Source: Methanococcoides alaskense
GTDB lineage: Archaea > Halobacteriota > Methanosarcinia > Methanosarcinales > Methanosarcinaceae
Direction: 5' to 3'
Assembly: GCF_027594145.1 (NCBI RefSeq)
Contig: NZ_JAQFFK010000003.1
Location: 372,001 to 436,000, forward strand
DNA: 64,000 nt
Positions 1-9,528 of this stretch are shown here, piece after piece (the first letter of the stretch is position 1; each line of letters opens with the position of its first letter). Under the pieces are notes generated by a model. It was not told where the DNA came from. It did no database searches and worked only from the letters and a program-made list of their open reading frames with translations. The position numbers and the translations under genes are program-made.

Positions 1-105
1 CTTTTCAGCGATCTCCTTCTGGCGAACATTTGGCTGATGTGCAGCAACTTCTGTAAGTATCTGAAATTTGGTGATACCACTTTTACTTTGAAGAATATCT
101 ATCAT
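1..105 (-). CDS. Winged-helix transcriptional regulator (COG1497-like), 3' part outside window
   Basis: Only the first 35 codons are present; the gene runs off the left edge. The visible N-terminus reads as helix 1 of a winged-helix domain followed by the start of the recognition region (QILTEVAAHQ, then VRQKEIAEK). This resembles the archaeal regulators grouped as COG1497, an assignment from family memory on a short stretch. Its ATG overlaps the stop of the upstream regulator as ATGA, so the two are probably translationally coupled. The DNA target cannot be judged from this fragment. Confidence 0.55.
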   Translation of the reverse strand, partial: MIDILQSKSGITKFQILTEVAAHQPNVRQKEIAEK

Positions 106-611
106 TCATTTTCCTCATTCATCTTGAGCCTTTGTCCCATGACAGAAAGCTTTGATGACCTTCTGGCCAGAGAACGAATGTATAATGGATTTTTGTTCAT
201 AGCACGTGTCAGACTGCTCATGGAATGATTTCCTTTCTCCACAAGTTCCTCCAGCTCGGTTATGAGATCACTGATCTCTTCATATTTATTGAAAGTAAGT
301 ATTATTATATCGCTCAGATCTTCAAAAGAACACTGGAAGTTCGATTGAACTTTAGAATAAGATGAATGATATTCCTTTTCGGGCTTTTTACCGGGTTCCG
401 GCATGTGCCACTGACTTTCAAGAAGGCCACATTTTTTCAGTATGCTAATGCTTTCGGTTGCATCAAATCCCATTTTATCTTCTATAGCTCCTTTTGTCAA
501 CCATTCTTCTAAAAGGAGATTGAACACCTGTTTATGTTCTTTTGACTGGAAAGTCTGGAGCAGGGGAACCAGTTCTGAGGGGTCATTTATAATTCGAGTC
601 CTTTTCGGCAT
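102..611 (-). CDS. Predicted winged-helix regulator of methanogens (169 aa)
   Basis: A soluble, charged 169-residue protein. Residues about 20-65 look like a winged-helix DNA-binding domain (QTFQSKEHKQVFNLLLEEW, then a second helix that ends at a KKCGLLESQW turn). The rest is mostly helical and could be a dimerisation or sensing part. I do not recognise a ligand-binding motif. The ATG is preceded by AGAGGT in a suitable position. Its stop overlaps the start of a second winged-helix gene, so the two probably work together as a regulatory pair. The target is unknown. Confidence 0.6.
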   Translation of the reverse strand: MPKRTRIINDPSELVPLLQTFQSKEHKQVFNLLLEEWLTKGAIEDKMGFDATESISILKKCGLLESQWHMPEPGKKPEKEYHSSYSKVQSNFQCSFEDLSDIIILTFNKYEEISDLITELEELVEKGNHSMSSLTRAMNKNPLYIRSLARRSSKLSVMGQRLKMNEENE

Positions 612-854
612 TATTATAAACCTCTTATAAGGTAAGTTTGGGGGGGTTTCGCAGATCCTTTAAGGGCAAAATCCACTTTTTCATTCACTACGCTTACTTA
701 CATATACAACTTTTACTTAATAAAGGTGTTGTGGGGTTATGCCCTCATTATGCATATTTTAGTGTCTTATGCTCTTCTTTTTTATGCTGTACAGCATTAT
801 CTCTAATTGACCGATACATTTATCCAAGTTTGTTATCAATATTGGTTAGGAAGC
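612..854. promoter_or_regulatory. Divergent intergenic region between two regulator-like genes
   Basis: This spacer separates a leftward winged-helix gene from a rightward conserved unknown gene and must carry both promoters. AT-rich TATA-like stretches lie near 612-630 (leftward) and around 715-725. A 74-codon open frame in this stretch lacks a ribosome binding site and has a low-complexity Phe/Cys-rich product, so I do not call it a gene. Confidence 0.35.
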
Positions 855-1463
855 ATGGCTGAATATCTATACAAAAAAATCTACAAGATACTTGCTAAAA
901 AGCAATTATCCATAAGCGGTATAAGCAGGGAGCTCAAAGCAGAAGGGTTTGAAGAGCACCGTCTTATCATCACAGGCTATCTTCGCGCATTGCGTGATAT
1001 GGATAAATTAACTGAAGTTGAGATCCCTCCCTCCAAGATATATGTATGTGTGGAAAGCGGAGGTGCATCTGAAAGTGAACTGTATTCTGTAATGGCTAAA
1101 CATTTTCAATCCCTTGAACCGGATCTTCGTTTTCCTGTAGCCGTTCATATTGCCACTTCCATCTTTGAGAGACCTGTTTTCAAGGAAGAACTGAAATTAA
1201 TGGGTATAAATGAATCCCACATCAGGAACTATCGTCGTTCTCTCATTACGGTAACGGACCTGGCGGGTAAAGACCTGAAAGAATTGAGAAGGTCCATCAA
1301 CCGTATCGTAATTCCAGATTCGGACCCGGCATATAATATCGCAGTCGATCCCACATCAGCTGAAGTACTGAAAATTGCGAACACTGTTCTTATTGCTTTG
1401 GTCAAAGAGATGTCCGACCTTAGTGGTCTTGTGCCAAAGACAAAACAGGTAACTCTGATCTAA
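855..1463 (+). CDS. Conserved hypothetical protein with N-terminal helix-turn-helix (202 aa)
   Basis: I do not recognise a named family with certainty. Residues 1-60 (MAEYLYKKIYKILAKKQLS, then SGISRELKAEG and YLRALRDMDKL) look like a winged-helix domain. Residues 70-200 form a mixed alpha/beta region without cysteine clusters or membrane segments. The ATG at 855 fits the start of the first predicted helix and follows an AGGAAG-like element; an in-frame ATG 48 nt upstream would add a hydrophobic stretch unlike the rest. A regulator or nucleic-acid-binding role is an inference from the N-terminus only. It converges on leuS. Confidence 0.55.
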   Translation: MAEYLYKKIYKILAKKQLSISGISRELKAEGFEEHRLIITGYLRALRDMDKLTEVEIPPSKIYVCVESGGASESELYSVMAKHFQSLEPDLRFPVAVHIATSIFERPVFKEELKLMGINESHIRNYRRSLITVTDLAGKDLKELRRSINRIVIPDSDPAYNIAVDPTSAEVLKIANTVLIALVKEMSDLSGLVPKTKQVTLI

Positions 1464-1483
1464 GACTAAGATCATAAAAAAAA
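1456..1483. terminator. Hairpin and A8/T8 tract between convergent genes
   Basis: A 6-bp inverted repeat (TGATCT / AGATCA) overlaps the end of the rightward gene and is followed by a run of eight A. Read on the minus strand this is a T8 tract just beyond leuS, the usual archaeal termination signal. It may serve both convergent genes. Confidence 0.45.
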
Positions 1484-1511
1484 GTGTGGTGAAGGGATAT
1501 TCCCCTCCCCA

Positions 1512-4400
1512 TCATTCAAGATAGATAGCCGGTCTGAGTGGATATGCGAACCTTGCCTTATTTTCGGGGTCATACTCCGCATTATCTGCTGAATATATCT
1601 CCACAGGGCATCCAAGCTCGTTCTTGAAGAATTCCAGATTTTCCTCAAGTGCGATCTTCTCATCAAGATCGAAGTTCGAGAGTGTATCGAACTTTTCCTC
1701 GTTCATGGCCGTTATGTCCGAAACGACCTTCTGTGCAAACTTAGGAACTTCTTTTCCATGGCTCCTCATCTCCGGATCGCTCATAAGGTCCTTTATGAGT
1801 ATGCCGGGATTAAGGTTTCCTTCCTTTTGCATTGAAAGGGCCTTCTTGAACGTCTCCATCTTCCATTCAGGTGAAGTGTACAATATGGCCTTCTTTGGTG
1901 TGAGCTTTGTGACTCTTATAATCTCATCCACATCTGAAAGGGTACCGCTGATAAGCTCCTCTGTAAATTCTGCCTGAGTGTCCACGAGACTCTCATCATA
2001 TTGCGGATAGTCTGCCAATGAAATAAGATCATTGTCTGTATGGCCTATTGCCTCCCATATCTCTTCACAGATATGTGGTGTGAATGGCGCCATGAGTCTT
2101 ATCCAGACATCCAGTACCTCACAAAGAAGAGCGCTTCCGCCACGTTTCTGATACCATCTTATGTCATTGAACAGCAGGAAGTATGCATTCTGCAATGCAT
2201 TTCGTGTCCTGATCGTATCAAGCGCTTCATTTGTTTCAAGTATGCGCTGCTGCAATCTGCTGAGCATCCATCTGTCGATGCCTTTCAGGTTCTCCATATT
2301 ACAGGTTGGGATGCCGGATCCAATAATATCCTTTGAGAAATTATAGAACCTTTCTATCTGCTTTCTGGCAGTTTCGATTCCGGAGTTCTTCCAGTCAGCA
2401 TCCTGCATCTGTTCCGCACTGGAAAGGATATACATCCTGGAAATGTCCGCACCATAATTTGTGATGGCATCATTCAGTGTAAGAAGGGGACCCTTTGATT
2501 TACTCATCTTCTTCCCTTCGAGTGACACAAAACCATTGATGGCTATTGCACGTGGCCATTTATCCTCATCGAAGATAGCTACGTGGTGGAACAGGAAGAA
2601 CAAAAGATGGTTCGGTATCAGGTCCTTTCCTGAAGACCTTAGGTCAACAGGGTACCAGTACTCGAAATCGCTGCTTATCTGTTCGATAATATCTGCATCG
2701 ATCCCACTCTTTTCAGCAGCAGTCTCCAATGAACATTTTTTAAGGAGCACATGGTCGAACAGTTCCGGTACGAGTTGCTCGGTCTTAATTCCCATTGCAA
2801 TGAACTTCGCAAAGACATAATATGACATGTAGATAGTGGAATCCCCAAGGGACTCAATAAGCCACTGGTTATCGAAAGGCAGAAGTGTTCCAAGCCCTTT
2901 CTTCCTTGCACATGCCTTATCCTTGAGCCAGTCCACTTTGTTGTTGAACTCTACCCTGAGGTCTTCAGGGATGATGTCCATGTTCTCGATACAGCGGTAA
3001 ACCTTGTCCTTCCACTCAGGGTTGGAATAGTTGAGGAACCACTGTCCCTTTACCATATTGACAACACATGGTGTTCCGCAACGGCAGACGACCGGTTCAC
3101 TGAACTCGTAGAATACTTCGCCGATCCCCATCTCGATGAGGTCCTTTGTAAGGACATCCTTGATCTTGGAAACAGCCATTCCAGAATATTTTCCGGTATT
3201 CTCTTTCAGCACACCACCATGGAACTCGCGGCGATAGACGATCTTTGTCGCCTCTTCTGCCTTGGGATCGTCCTGGTCCTTTACCTCGAACTGTTCCACA
3301 GCTTCAATCGCAGGGAATTCCCCGAATTCTTTCACTTTGATCAATGAAATGAACTTAAGTTCCCGCAGGTCTTCAGTGATCCCATATTCGCTCAGGTCTT
3401 TATCATAGAGGTCTCTCAAAGCAAGATAATCATATGGTGCATGCGAAGGCACGCTCATTACGATACCGCTTCCGTTCTCTCCCTTTACAAAGGATGCAGG
3501 CAAGGTAATTACCTGTGTGTCGTTCAGAGGGTTAGTGACCTTGATACCGATCAATGACCTGGCATCGATATCCTCGATGAACTCTACCTCTCTGTCCGTG
3601 AAAGTAAGTTTACGATATGCTTCCTTGCTTACGACCCATACCTCTTCCCTACCTTCAAAGGTCACATTTATCTTAACATGCTCCAGATCTGGATTGATCC
3701 ACAGATTTGTCACACCGAAGACCGTTTCAGGTCTCAATGTGGCACATGGGATGATCATGCCATTATACTTGAACTTGACAAGAGTGTAATCGATGATCGT
3801 AGCTCCTTCTCCGTGGAGGATATCATGGTCTTCCACTGGATTGTCGTCATTAGGGCACCATTTGACAGGATGTGAACCCTTGACGATGAGGTCCTTTTCA
3901 TAAAGCAGGTTGAACTGCCATTCTATGAACTTCTTATAATTTGGATCGGTGGTCGTGAACTTACGTCTCCAGTCGATGGAATATCCAATGGAGCGCATCG
4001 ATTTTTCAGCTTCCACGCTGAAATAATCCACGATTCTTTCAGGAGTGTCCATACCCTTGAGCGTTTCCATTGGTATCCCGTGGAACTCGGTATACACTTT
4101 CATCGTCTCTGGGTCCCGATTCTGTATGAGCTCTGCAAGCCCGACTATCGGTGTTCCGGTCACATGGAATCCCATTGGGTAGAGGACATTGTTGCCCAGC
4201 ATCCTCTTGTACCTTGCAACGACATCACCGATGGTGAATGTCCTTGTATGCCCGGCATGGAGATTTCCGTTCAGGTATGGGTATGGGATAGTTATGAAAT
4301 ACTTGTCGCGGTCATCGGCTTCAGCTTCAAAGACCTTGCTCTCATTCCATTTTTGTTGCCATTTCTGTTCAATATTGCTTGAATTATAATCCTGTTGCAT
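1512..4400 (-). CDS. leuS: Leucyl-tRNA synthetase, archaeal type
   Basis: Charges tRNA-Leu with leucine in the cytoplasm. The class I signature is present as HAGHTRTF near residue 50 (HIGH motif variant), and KMSKSKGP lies in the last third (KMSKS loop). Between them is a large CP1 editing insertion (TLRPETVFGVTNLWI is a typical editing-domain segment). At about 962 residues the length fits archaeal LeuRS with its C-terminal anticodon-binding extension. The ATG at 4400 is preceded by GGTG at a 9-nt spacing; an in-frame GTG nine bases upstream is less likely. It is a single gene, convergent with the unknown gene on its 3' side and divergent from the Cgi121 gene. Confidence 0.97.
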   Translation of the reverse strand: MQQDYNSSNIEQKWQQKWNESKVFEAEADDRDKYFITIPYPYLNGNLHAGHTRTFTIGDVVARYKRMLGNNVLYPMGFHVTGTPIVGLAELIQNRDPETMKVYTEFHGIPMETLKGMDTPERIVDYFSVEAEKSMRSIGYSIDWRRKFTTTDPNYKKFIEWQFNLLYEKDLIVKGSHPVKWCPNDDNPVEDHDILHGEGATIIDYTLVKFKYNGMIIPCATLRPETVFGVTNLWINPDLEHVKINVTFEGREEVWVVSKEAYRKLTFTDREVEFIEDIDARSLIGIKVTNPLNDTQVITLPASFVKGENGSGIVMSVPSHAPYDYLALRDLYDKDLSEYGITEDLRELKFISLIKVKEFGEFPAIEAVEQFEVKDQDDPKAEEATKIVYRREFHGGVLKENTGKYSGMAVSKIKDVLTKDLIEMGIGEVFYEFSEPVVCRCGTPCVVNMVKGQWFLNYSNPEWKDKVYRCIENMDIIPEDLRVEFNNKVDWLKDKACARKKGLGTLLPFDNQWLIESLGDSTIYMSYYVFAKFIAMGIKTEQLVPELFDHVLLKKCSLETAAEKSGIDADIIEQISSDFEYWYPVDLRSSGKDLIPNHLLFFLFHHVAIFDEDKWPRAIAINGFVSLEGKKMSKSKGPLLTLNDAITNYGADISRMYILSSAEQMQDADWKNSGIETARKQIERFYNFSKDIIGSGIPTCNMENLKGIDRWMLSRLQQRILETNEALDTIRTRNALQNAYFLLFNDIRWYQKRGGSALLCEVLDVWIRLMAPFTPHICEEIWEAIGHTDNDLISLADYPQYDESLVDTQAEFTEELISGTLSDVDEIIRVTKLTPKKAILYTSPEWKMETFKKALSMQKEGNLNPGILIKDLMSDPEMRSHGKEVPKFAQKVVSDITAMNEEKFDTLSNFDLDEKIALEENLEFFKNELGCPVEIYSADNAEYDPENKARFAYPLRPAIYLE

Positions 4401-4616
4401 AAATAACACCGTTCCAACAAGTTCTTATCTTATTTCGAGAACACATCATGGATAGCTTCGATCTTGGTATCCGCGACTTCTGATATGGAAAATTGGAGAT
4501 ATGATAATAGCTCTATTTCTGATAAATTTAGTTCTATTTAGTTCTATTTCGTTTAATTAATGACAAACTAAATAAAAGGAGCGGAAAGAACGCTTCCCTT
4601 TGATCATATATTGTTT

Positions 4617-4626
4617 TCTTTATATG
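4617..4626 (+). promoter_or_regulatory. TATA box for the Cgi121 gene
   Basis: The sequence CTTTATATGG matches the archaeal TATA consensus seen elsewhere in this window. Transcription would start about 25 nt downstream, that is after the upstream candidate ATG at 4624, which favours the downstream start codon. Confidence 0.5.
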
Positions 4627-4668
4627 GTGACCGTCATACTTATTGAAGGGAAATCTAATCCACATATC

Positions 4669-5178
4669 ATGGATATCCAGCTCATAGAAGGCTCTTTGGT
4701 CATAGATGAACTACAAAGGTTCTTGAAAGGTCTTTCTTCAATAGCATCCGAACATGATGTGATAATACAGGGAATGGATGCCGGCAAGATCGCTGGAAAA
4801 GCCCATATAGACCATGCAATTTCAAAAGCAATGAAAGCAATGGAGAATGGTACTAACATTGCAAAGGACCTTGGTGTGGAGATGATGCGGTATGCTTCCG
4901 GTAAAAGGCAGATCGGCGAGGCATTCTCCATTGGTCTTTCCGAAGGCAGGCTGGATGTCGTGTTCATTATAATGGGAGCTCCTGAGAATGTGGGCGAAGC
5001 CGCTAAAAAGGTCTCTTCACTGGTTGAGCCCTCGGATGTGCTCAAACATTCAGTATCCAAGAATGAAAAACTTATTTCCCAATTCTCTATAACGGACGCT
5101 GAAATTGAGGCGGTGGGAGAGGACCGGATACCTGAACTGGTTCTGGAAAGGGTTGCTCTTGTGGATGTTCTAAAATAA
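4669..5178 (+). CDS. cgi121: KEOPS complex subunit Cgi121
   Basis: Cgi121 binds Bud32 in the KEOPS complex, which makes N6-threonylcarbamoyladenosine at position 37 of ANN-decoding tRNAs, and it contacts the tRNA 3' end. Family hallmarks are the central MRYASGKRQIGEAF segment, the following hydrophobic strand (LDVVFIIMG) and the C-terminal VLERVALVDV. I prefer the ATG at 4669 because MDIQLIEGSLVIDE aligns with the start of known archaeal Cgi121 and a TTTATAT box lies about 45 nt upstream. An in-frame ATG at 4624 sits inside that box. No other KEOPS gene is adjacent. Confidence 0.85.
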   Translation: MDIQLIEGSLVIDELQRFLKGLSSIASEHDVIIQGMDAGKIAGKAHIDHAISKAMKAMENGTNIAKDLGVEMMRYASGKRQIGEAFSIGLSEGRLDVVFIIMGAPENVGEAAKKVSSLVEPSDVLKHSVSKNEKLISQFSITDAEIEAVGEDRIPELVLERVALVDVLK

Positions 5179-5289
5179 ATCGATTTCGACCATATTTGTG
5201 CCAATGGTCATTCTTGATGAAAATTTAATGGAAAACATTAATAGTTTTGAAACATTAGTCAGCTACATACGTTTATCGGAGATGATATT

Positions 5290-6378
5290 TTGCCTCACCC
5301 AAAGACAGTAGAGAACATGATAAAATGTGCAGGTCCTATCGAATGTGCATTACTTCCAAGCCTTATCCACGTAACAGAAGCTGCAGCCATTGCTGCATCA
5401 TATCAAATGGGCAAAGGCAACAAGAACTACGCAGACCAGGTTTCCGTAGAAGCCATGCGTAGGATGATGAACACCCTTGATTTCAAAGGTGTTATCAAGA
5501 TCGGTGAAGGCGAGCGTGATGAAGCTCCTATGCTATTCATCGGTGAGGAAGTCGGTACGGGTAAAGGTGGTATCGTAGTAGACATTGCGGTAGATCCCCT
5601 TGAGGGGACAAACCTGACCGCAGACGGTATCCCTGGTTCAATCTCCGTTATGGCAATGGCAGAGCCGGGTGGATTGTTCCACGGTCCTGATGTCTATATG
5701 GATAAGATCGTTGTCGGTCCTGATGTTGTCAGGTATGAAAAGGAACATCCTGATGAAAAGATAGACCTTGATGCACCTATCATAAAGAATCTTGAGATCG
5801 TTGCAAAGGCACTGGAAAGGGATATTGGGGAGATCGTTGTTGTCATTCTTGAAAGGGATAGGCACATGAATATGATCGAGGAGATCCGTGCCACTGGTGC
5901 ACGTGTAAACCTTGTTTCTGACGGTGATCTCATGCCAGGCGTTTCCACAGCTATACGTGGCTCGGGCATCCATGTCGTAATGGGTTCAGGCGGTTCAGGT
6001 GAGGCCGTGCTGACTGCAGCTGCGATCAAGATCCTTGGCGGCAAGGTCCTTGCAAGGCTCCTCCTTCCGACAGTAGCCAACGGTGGATCTGAAGAAGAGA
6101 TAGCAGAAGAGAAAGCAGAGAAGATGCCTCGTCTCGCTACCATGGGTATCACAGAAGACAACATCAATGATATTCTTGACACTGACAAACTCGTTCCAGG
6201 AAGTGATTTCATATTTGCAGCATCCGGGGTCACAAGTGGTCAGTTCCTGAACCAGGTGAACCTTTTCGGTGGCGGGGATGCCAGGGTCCACAGCATTTGC
6301 ATGGGTAGTTCCGGTGTTGTGAAACTGACTGATTCCATCTATATCGGCGACAAAGAACAGACACCTCTACGTCTATAA
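5290..6378 (+). CDS. glpX: Fructose-1,6-bisphosphatase, class II (GlpX type)
   Basis: Hydrolyses fructose 1,6-bisphosphate to fructose 6-phosphate in gluconeogenesis. The Mg-binding signatures of the class are visible: KIGEGERDEAPML and VDIAVDPLEGTNLTADG in the N-terminal third, then MGSGGSGEAVLTAAAI further on. At 362 residues the length is normal for GlpX. The start is a TTG with GGAGATGA eight bases upstream; no in-frame ATG lies before residue 10. Acting with the phosphoglycerate kinase encoded 8 kb away in gluconeogenesis is an inference. A methylthiotransferase gene follows within 12 nt. Confidence 0.9.
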   Translation: MPHPKTVENMIKCAGPIECALLPSLIHVTEAAAIAASYQMGKGNKNYADQVSVEAMRRMMNTLDFKGVIKIGEGERDEAPMLFIGEEVGTGKGGIVVDIAVDPLEGTNLTADGIPGSISVMAMAEPGGLFHGPDVYMDKIVVGPDVVRYEKEHPDEKIDLDAPIIKNLEIVAKALERDIGEIVVVILERDRHMNMIEEIRATGARVNLVSDGDLMPGVSTAIRGSGIHVVMGSGGSGEAVLTAAAIKILGGKVLARLLLPTVANGGSEEEIAEEKAEKMPRLATMGITEDNINDILDTDKLVPGSDFIFAASGVTSGQFLNQVNLFGGGDARVHSICMGSSGVVKLTDSIYIGDKEQTPLRL

Positions 6379-6390
6379 TTGCTCCTTGAC

Positions 6391-7683
6391 ATGAAAGTAC
6401 ACATCACAACCTATGGATGTTCGGCAAATCAAGCTTCATCCGAGATCATGATCGCATCGGTCAGAGATCTTGGGTATGAGCTTGTGGATGAGATGGATGC
6501 CGAAGTAGTGGTCATAAACACATGTACTGTTAAGTATACCACTGAGCAGAAGATCCTTCACAAGATCGAGGACCTCGGGTATAAGGGCATTGATGTGGTC
6601 GCCACCGGCTGCATGCCACAGGTACAGCTCGAAACGATACTTGAGAGGAATCCCGATGCCCATATCCTTGGAGTGAACTCCATTGCAAAGATAGGGCAGG
6701 TCCTGAGGTCCATTGAGAACTCCCGCAACGGCGGTTCACGCGAAAGGGTGGAACTGATCACCTCCGAGCCGGAAGGATTTCTCAAGACCGCTCATTCGCG
6801 TTTTAATCCGAACATACACATTTGCCAGATATCTCAGGGATGCGATTATAGCTGTGCCTATTGCATCGTTACCATAGCCCGGGGCAAATTACGCTCTTTC
6901 GATGCCGACTCCATTGTTGAGGATGTTCGTATGGCAGTGGACGAGGGATGTCGTGAGATATGGTTAACCTCACAGGATAACGGGCAGTATGGCACTGACA
7001 GGGATGTGTTGCTTCCGGAGCTCTTAAGACGTATCGTGGCGATCCCGGGGGATTTCAAGGTAAGGGTCGGTATGATGAATCCGTTCTCGGTAACTCCTAT
7101 CCTTGATGACCTCCTCGAGGCTTTCAGGTCTGATAAGATATACAAGATCGTGCATCTTCCGATACAGTCAGCATCCAATAATGTCCTCAAGAAGATGAAC
7201 CGTTACCATTCCATAGAAGAGACAAATGCCATTGTTTACCGTTTAAGGGATGCTTTTCCGGACCTCACCCTGTTCACTGATATAATCGTAGGATTTCCCG
7301 GTGAATCCGATGATGATTTCAACATAACACTTGAATGGGTGAAGACCCTGCAACCTGACAAGGTCAACATCTCCCGTTATACTCCCCGCCCTCTTACAAA
7401 AGCCCTTGAATATCGCAATCTTGATACTCGCATCGTTGTCGAGCGTTCACATAAGCTTCACAAACTTTGCGATACTATTAAGTTGGAGTCCAAGAAAAAA
7501 ATGATCGGCTGGAAGGGGGAGGTTTTCATTTCAATGGACGCAAAGGTCAAAGGATTGATGGCACGCACTGCATCCTACAAACCGGTCGTTCTTCCAGAAG
7601 GTTCTGTTTCTCCGGGAACTTCCTGCAACGTTGAGATATATGATACAACCGCCGGATATTTCCTCGGACGTGTTCTGGACTGA
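6391..7683 (+). CDS. tRNA methylthiotransferase, CDKAL1/MtaB-like radical SAM
   Basis: Predicted to convert t6A37 of tRNA to ms2t6A, using AdoMet and two [4Fe-4S] clusters. Cys10, Cys45 and Cys74 of the N-terminal UPF0004 domain bind the auxiliary cluster; Cys151, Cys155 and Cys158 (CDYSCAYC) bind the radical SAM cluster. A TRAM domain occupies roughly the last 60 residues. The ATG gives MKVHITTYGCSANQ, the classic family start; a TTG 12 nt upstream is possible but unneeded. The substrate assignment follows the archaeal CDKAL1-like subgroup. The Cgi121 gene, also for t6A, lies just two genes upstream, a suggestive neighbour. Confidence 0.88.
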   Translation: MKVHITTYGCSANQASSEIMIASVRDLGYELVDEMDAEVVVINTCTVKYTTEQKILHKIEDLGYKGIDVVATGCMPQVQLETILERNPDAHILGVNSIAKIGQVLRSIENSRNGGSRERVELITSEPEGFLKTAHSRFNPNIHICQISQGCDYSCAYCIVTIARGKLRSFDADSIVEDVRMAVDEGCREIWLTSQDNGQYGTDRDVLLPELLRRIVAIPGDFKVRVGMMNPFSVTPILDDLLEAFRSDKIYKIVHLPIQSASNNVLKKMNRYHSIEETNAIVYRLRDAFPDLTLFTDIIVGFPGESDDDFNITLEWVKTLQPDKVNISRYTPRPLTKALEYRNLDTRIVVERSHKLHKLCDTIKLESKKKMIGWKGEVFISMDAKVKGLMARTASYKPVVLPEGSVSPGTSCNVEIYDTTAGYFLGRVLD

Positions 7684-7685
7684 TC

Positions 7686-9419
7686 TCATTTCCTTATCTC
7701 TTTTTCTTGGACATGAGTGACTATCTCTTTGTTGTAGGATTTGACGATATCACTTCTTGTAATGATGCCTAGAAGGCTTTTGTCATCATCTCTTGAGACT
7801 ACGGGTAGTCTTCCAACGTCCCTCATTGCAAATCTTTTCAGGACCACGTCCAGAGTTTCGTCAGGGTATGCTGAGATAACATCATGGGTTGCGATCTGGC
7901 TTATCCTGGTGTCAAGCTCTCCATAATTGACCTTTTCTCTCATATCCTCGAGGGTCACTATACCGCATAACTTCTTATTACCATCAAGAACTGGGAAGCC
8001 TGCGTGCCGGCTTGACTGCATAATGTCGAGGAGGTCCTTTGCTGTATCTTCATCAGATATCGTATGGACATTAGTTCGCATATTGTCCCTGACGAACATT
8101 GCTTCCATTATGTTGACCTCTTTTCCTCTGCGTATCGTGAAACCTCTTCGTTTAAGCACTTCTGTGAACATCGATTCTTCGTGAAGGCTGTTGGAAATTG
8201 AGTTGCTGACCACACATGCGAACATAAGTGGCAATATGATATTGTAGTCCCGTGTAATCTCAAAAAGGATAAGTACCGCTGTAAGCGGGGCTCTTGCTGT
8301 TCCTGCAAGTGTCGCACCCATTCCCACCAACGCATAAGCTCCTGCAGCAGCGGTACTTGTCGGGAATATGCTGTGTACTATCGTTCCGTATGCTCCACCG
8401 AGCATAGCTCCTGCGAACATCGAAGGTACAATAGAACCACCGGCACCACCGGATCCTATTGTAAATGAGAATGCGAGTATTTTCAAGACTAATAATACCA
8501 GAAGTAACTGAATGGTAAAGCTGTTCACAAGCACATCTGCTATGACGTCATAACCTATCCCGCGTATCTGGGGGTAAAAATATCCTATCAAACCTACAAA
8601 AAGACCGCCAATGGCAGGCTTGAATACGCTGTGGACGGGAAGTTTGCTAAATCCGTCATGTACTATGAAAAGGGTACGTATCAATAAAACGGATGTTATG
8701 CCACAAAGAGTTCCAAGTATAAGATAAAGGATCGATTCGCCTATCGGGTCCACAAAACCGTAGTATGATATCTGTATCGGCTTGACCTCGAAGATCAGAT
8801 TTGCTACAAGCGTGGCGAATACAGCCGATATGACAATGGGTATGAAGGTCCTTGTTTCAAGTTCTCCCAATATGACCTCTACAACAAAGACCACCCCTGC
8901 AAGGGGGGCATTAAAGGCAGCAGCGATACCTCCGGCAGCTCCGCACCCTATTAATGTTCTGTAACGATGGTCAGGTGCTTTCAAGGCTTTTGCGAACATC
9001 GAGCCGATACCTGAACCTGCAAGGATGCCGGGAGCTTCTTTACCTACGGAACCTCCGGTTGCAATGGATATTATTGATAAACCTACTTCCCGAAAAGCAT
9101 CCCTTATCCTGATCCGCCCTCCATGCAAGGCAGTCCCTTCAATGACCTCTGGTACATTGCAGCGACGCATATCTCCAGAAAGGAAAACTATGATCCCGAC
9201 CAACAATCCGCCAATGGCAGGGATGAGTATCACAAAATAGCTGCTCGTGATCTCACTATTGCTCCAGAACAGATCTTCTGTATATTTCAAACAAATATTG
9301 TATGCTACGATGGTAAGTCCTGTGAATATTCCTATCAGTATTGCGATATCATTGGTGACCCCATCTTCAAAGTGGGGCCAGCGTTGCATTAATTTAGTGA
9401 TGTCCGATCTTGAGAACAT
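7686..9419 (-). CDS. ClC family chloride channel/antiporter with CBS domain pair
   Basis: An integral membrane protein with about ten transmembrane stretches followed by a cytosolic CBS pair. Selectivity and gating motifs are visible: GSVGKEAPG near residue 123-131, with the gating glutamate at about 128, GSGGAGGSIVPSMFAGAM in the middle, and GTARAPLTAVLILFEITRDY. The last 130 residues are two CBS repeats, which in related proteins bind adenosine nucleotides and modulate transport. Whether it is a channel or an H+/Cl- exchanger cannot be told by eye. It ends 2 nt from the convergent methylthiotransferase gene. A role in ionic homeostasis of a marine methanogen is an inference. Confidence 0.92.
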   Translation of the reverse strand: MFSRSDITKLMQRWPHFEDGVTNDIAILIGIFTGLTIVAYNICLKYTEDLFWSNSEITSSYFVILIPAIGGLLVGIIVFLSGDMRRCNVPEVIEGTALHGGRIRIRDAFREVGLSIISIATGGSVGKEAPGILAGSGIGSMFAKALKAPDHRYRTLIGCGAAGGIAAAFNAPLAGVVFVVEVILGELETRTFIPIVISAVFATLVANLIFEVKPIQISYYGFVDPIGESILYLILGTLCGITSVLLIRTLFIVHDGFSKLPVHSVFKPAIGGLFVGLIGYFYPQIRGIGYDVIADVLVNSFTIQLLLVLLVLKILAFSFTIGSGGAGGSIVPSMFAGAMLGGAYGTIVHSIFPTSTAAAGAYALVGMGATLAGTARAPLTAVLILFEITRDYNIILPLMFACVVSNSISNSLHEESMFTEVLKRRGFTIRRGKEVNIMEAMFVRDNMRTNVHTISDEDTAKDLLDIMQSSRHAGFPVLDGNKKLCGIVTLEDMREKVNYGELDTRISQIATHDVISAYPDETLDVVLKRFAMRDVGRLPVVSRDDDKSLLGIITRSDIVKSYNKEIVTHVQEKEIRK

Positions 9420-9528
9420 ATTGGTCCACGAACTTCACATGATAGATTGATATTCGATATTAATTCTATGGGATGCAAAGGATGTGCAAAATTGCTCATC
9501 CTCTGCATGCTGAAATTTTGTAAATAAT

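Noticed and set aside
638-862. 74-codon open frame between two regulator genes
   Set aside because: No ribosome binding site, odd composition and overlap with the next gene's start region; probably spacer.
8108-8335. Possible gene inside the ClC coding region
   Set aside because: It is an alternative frame of the ClC-CBS gene with no separate start signal.
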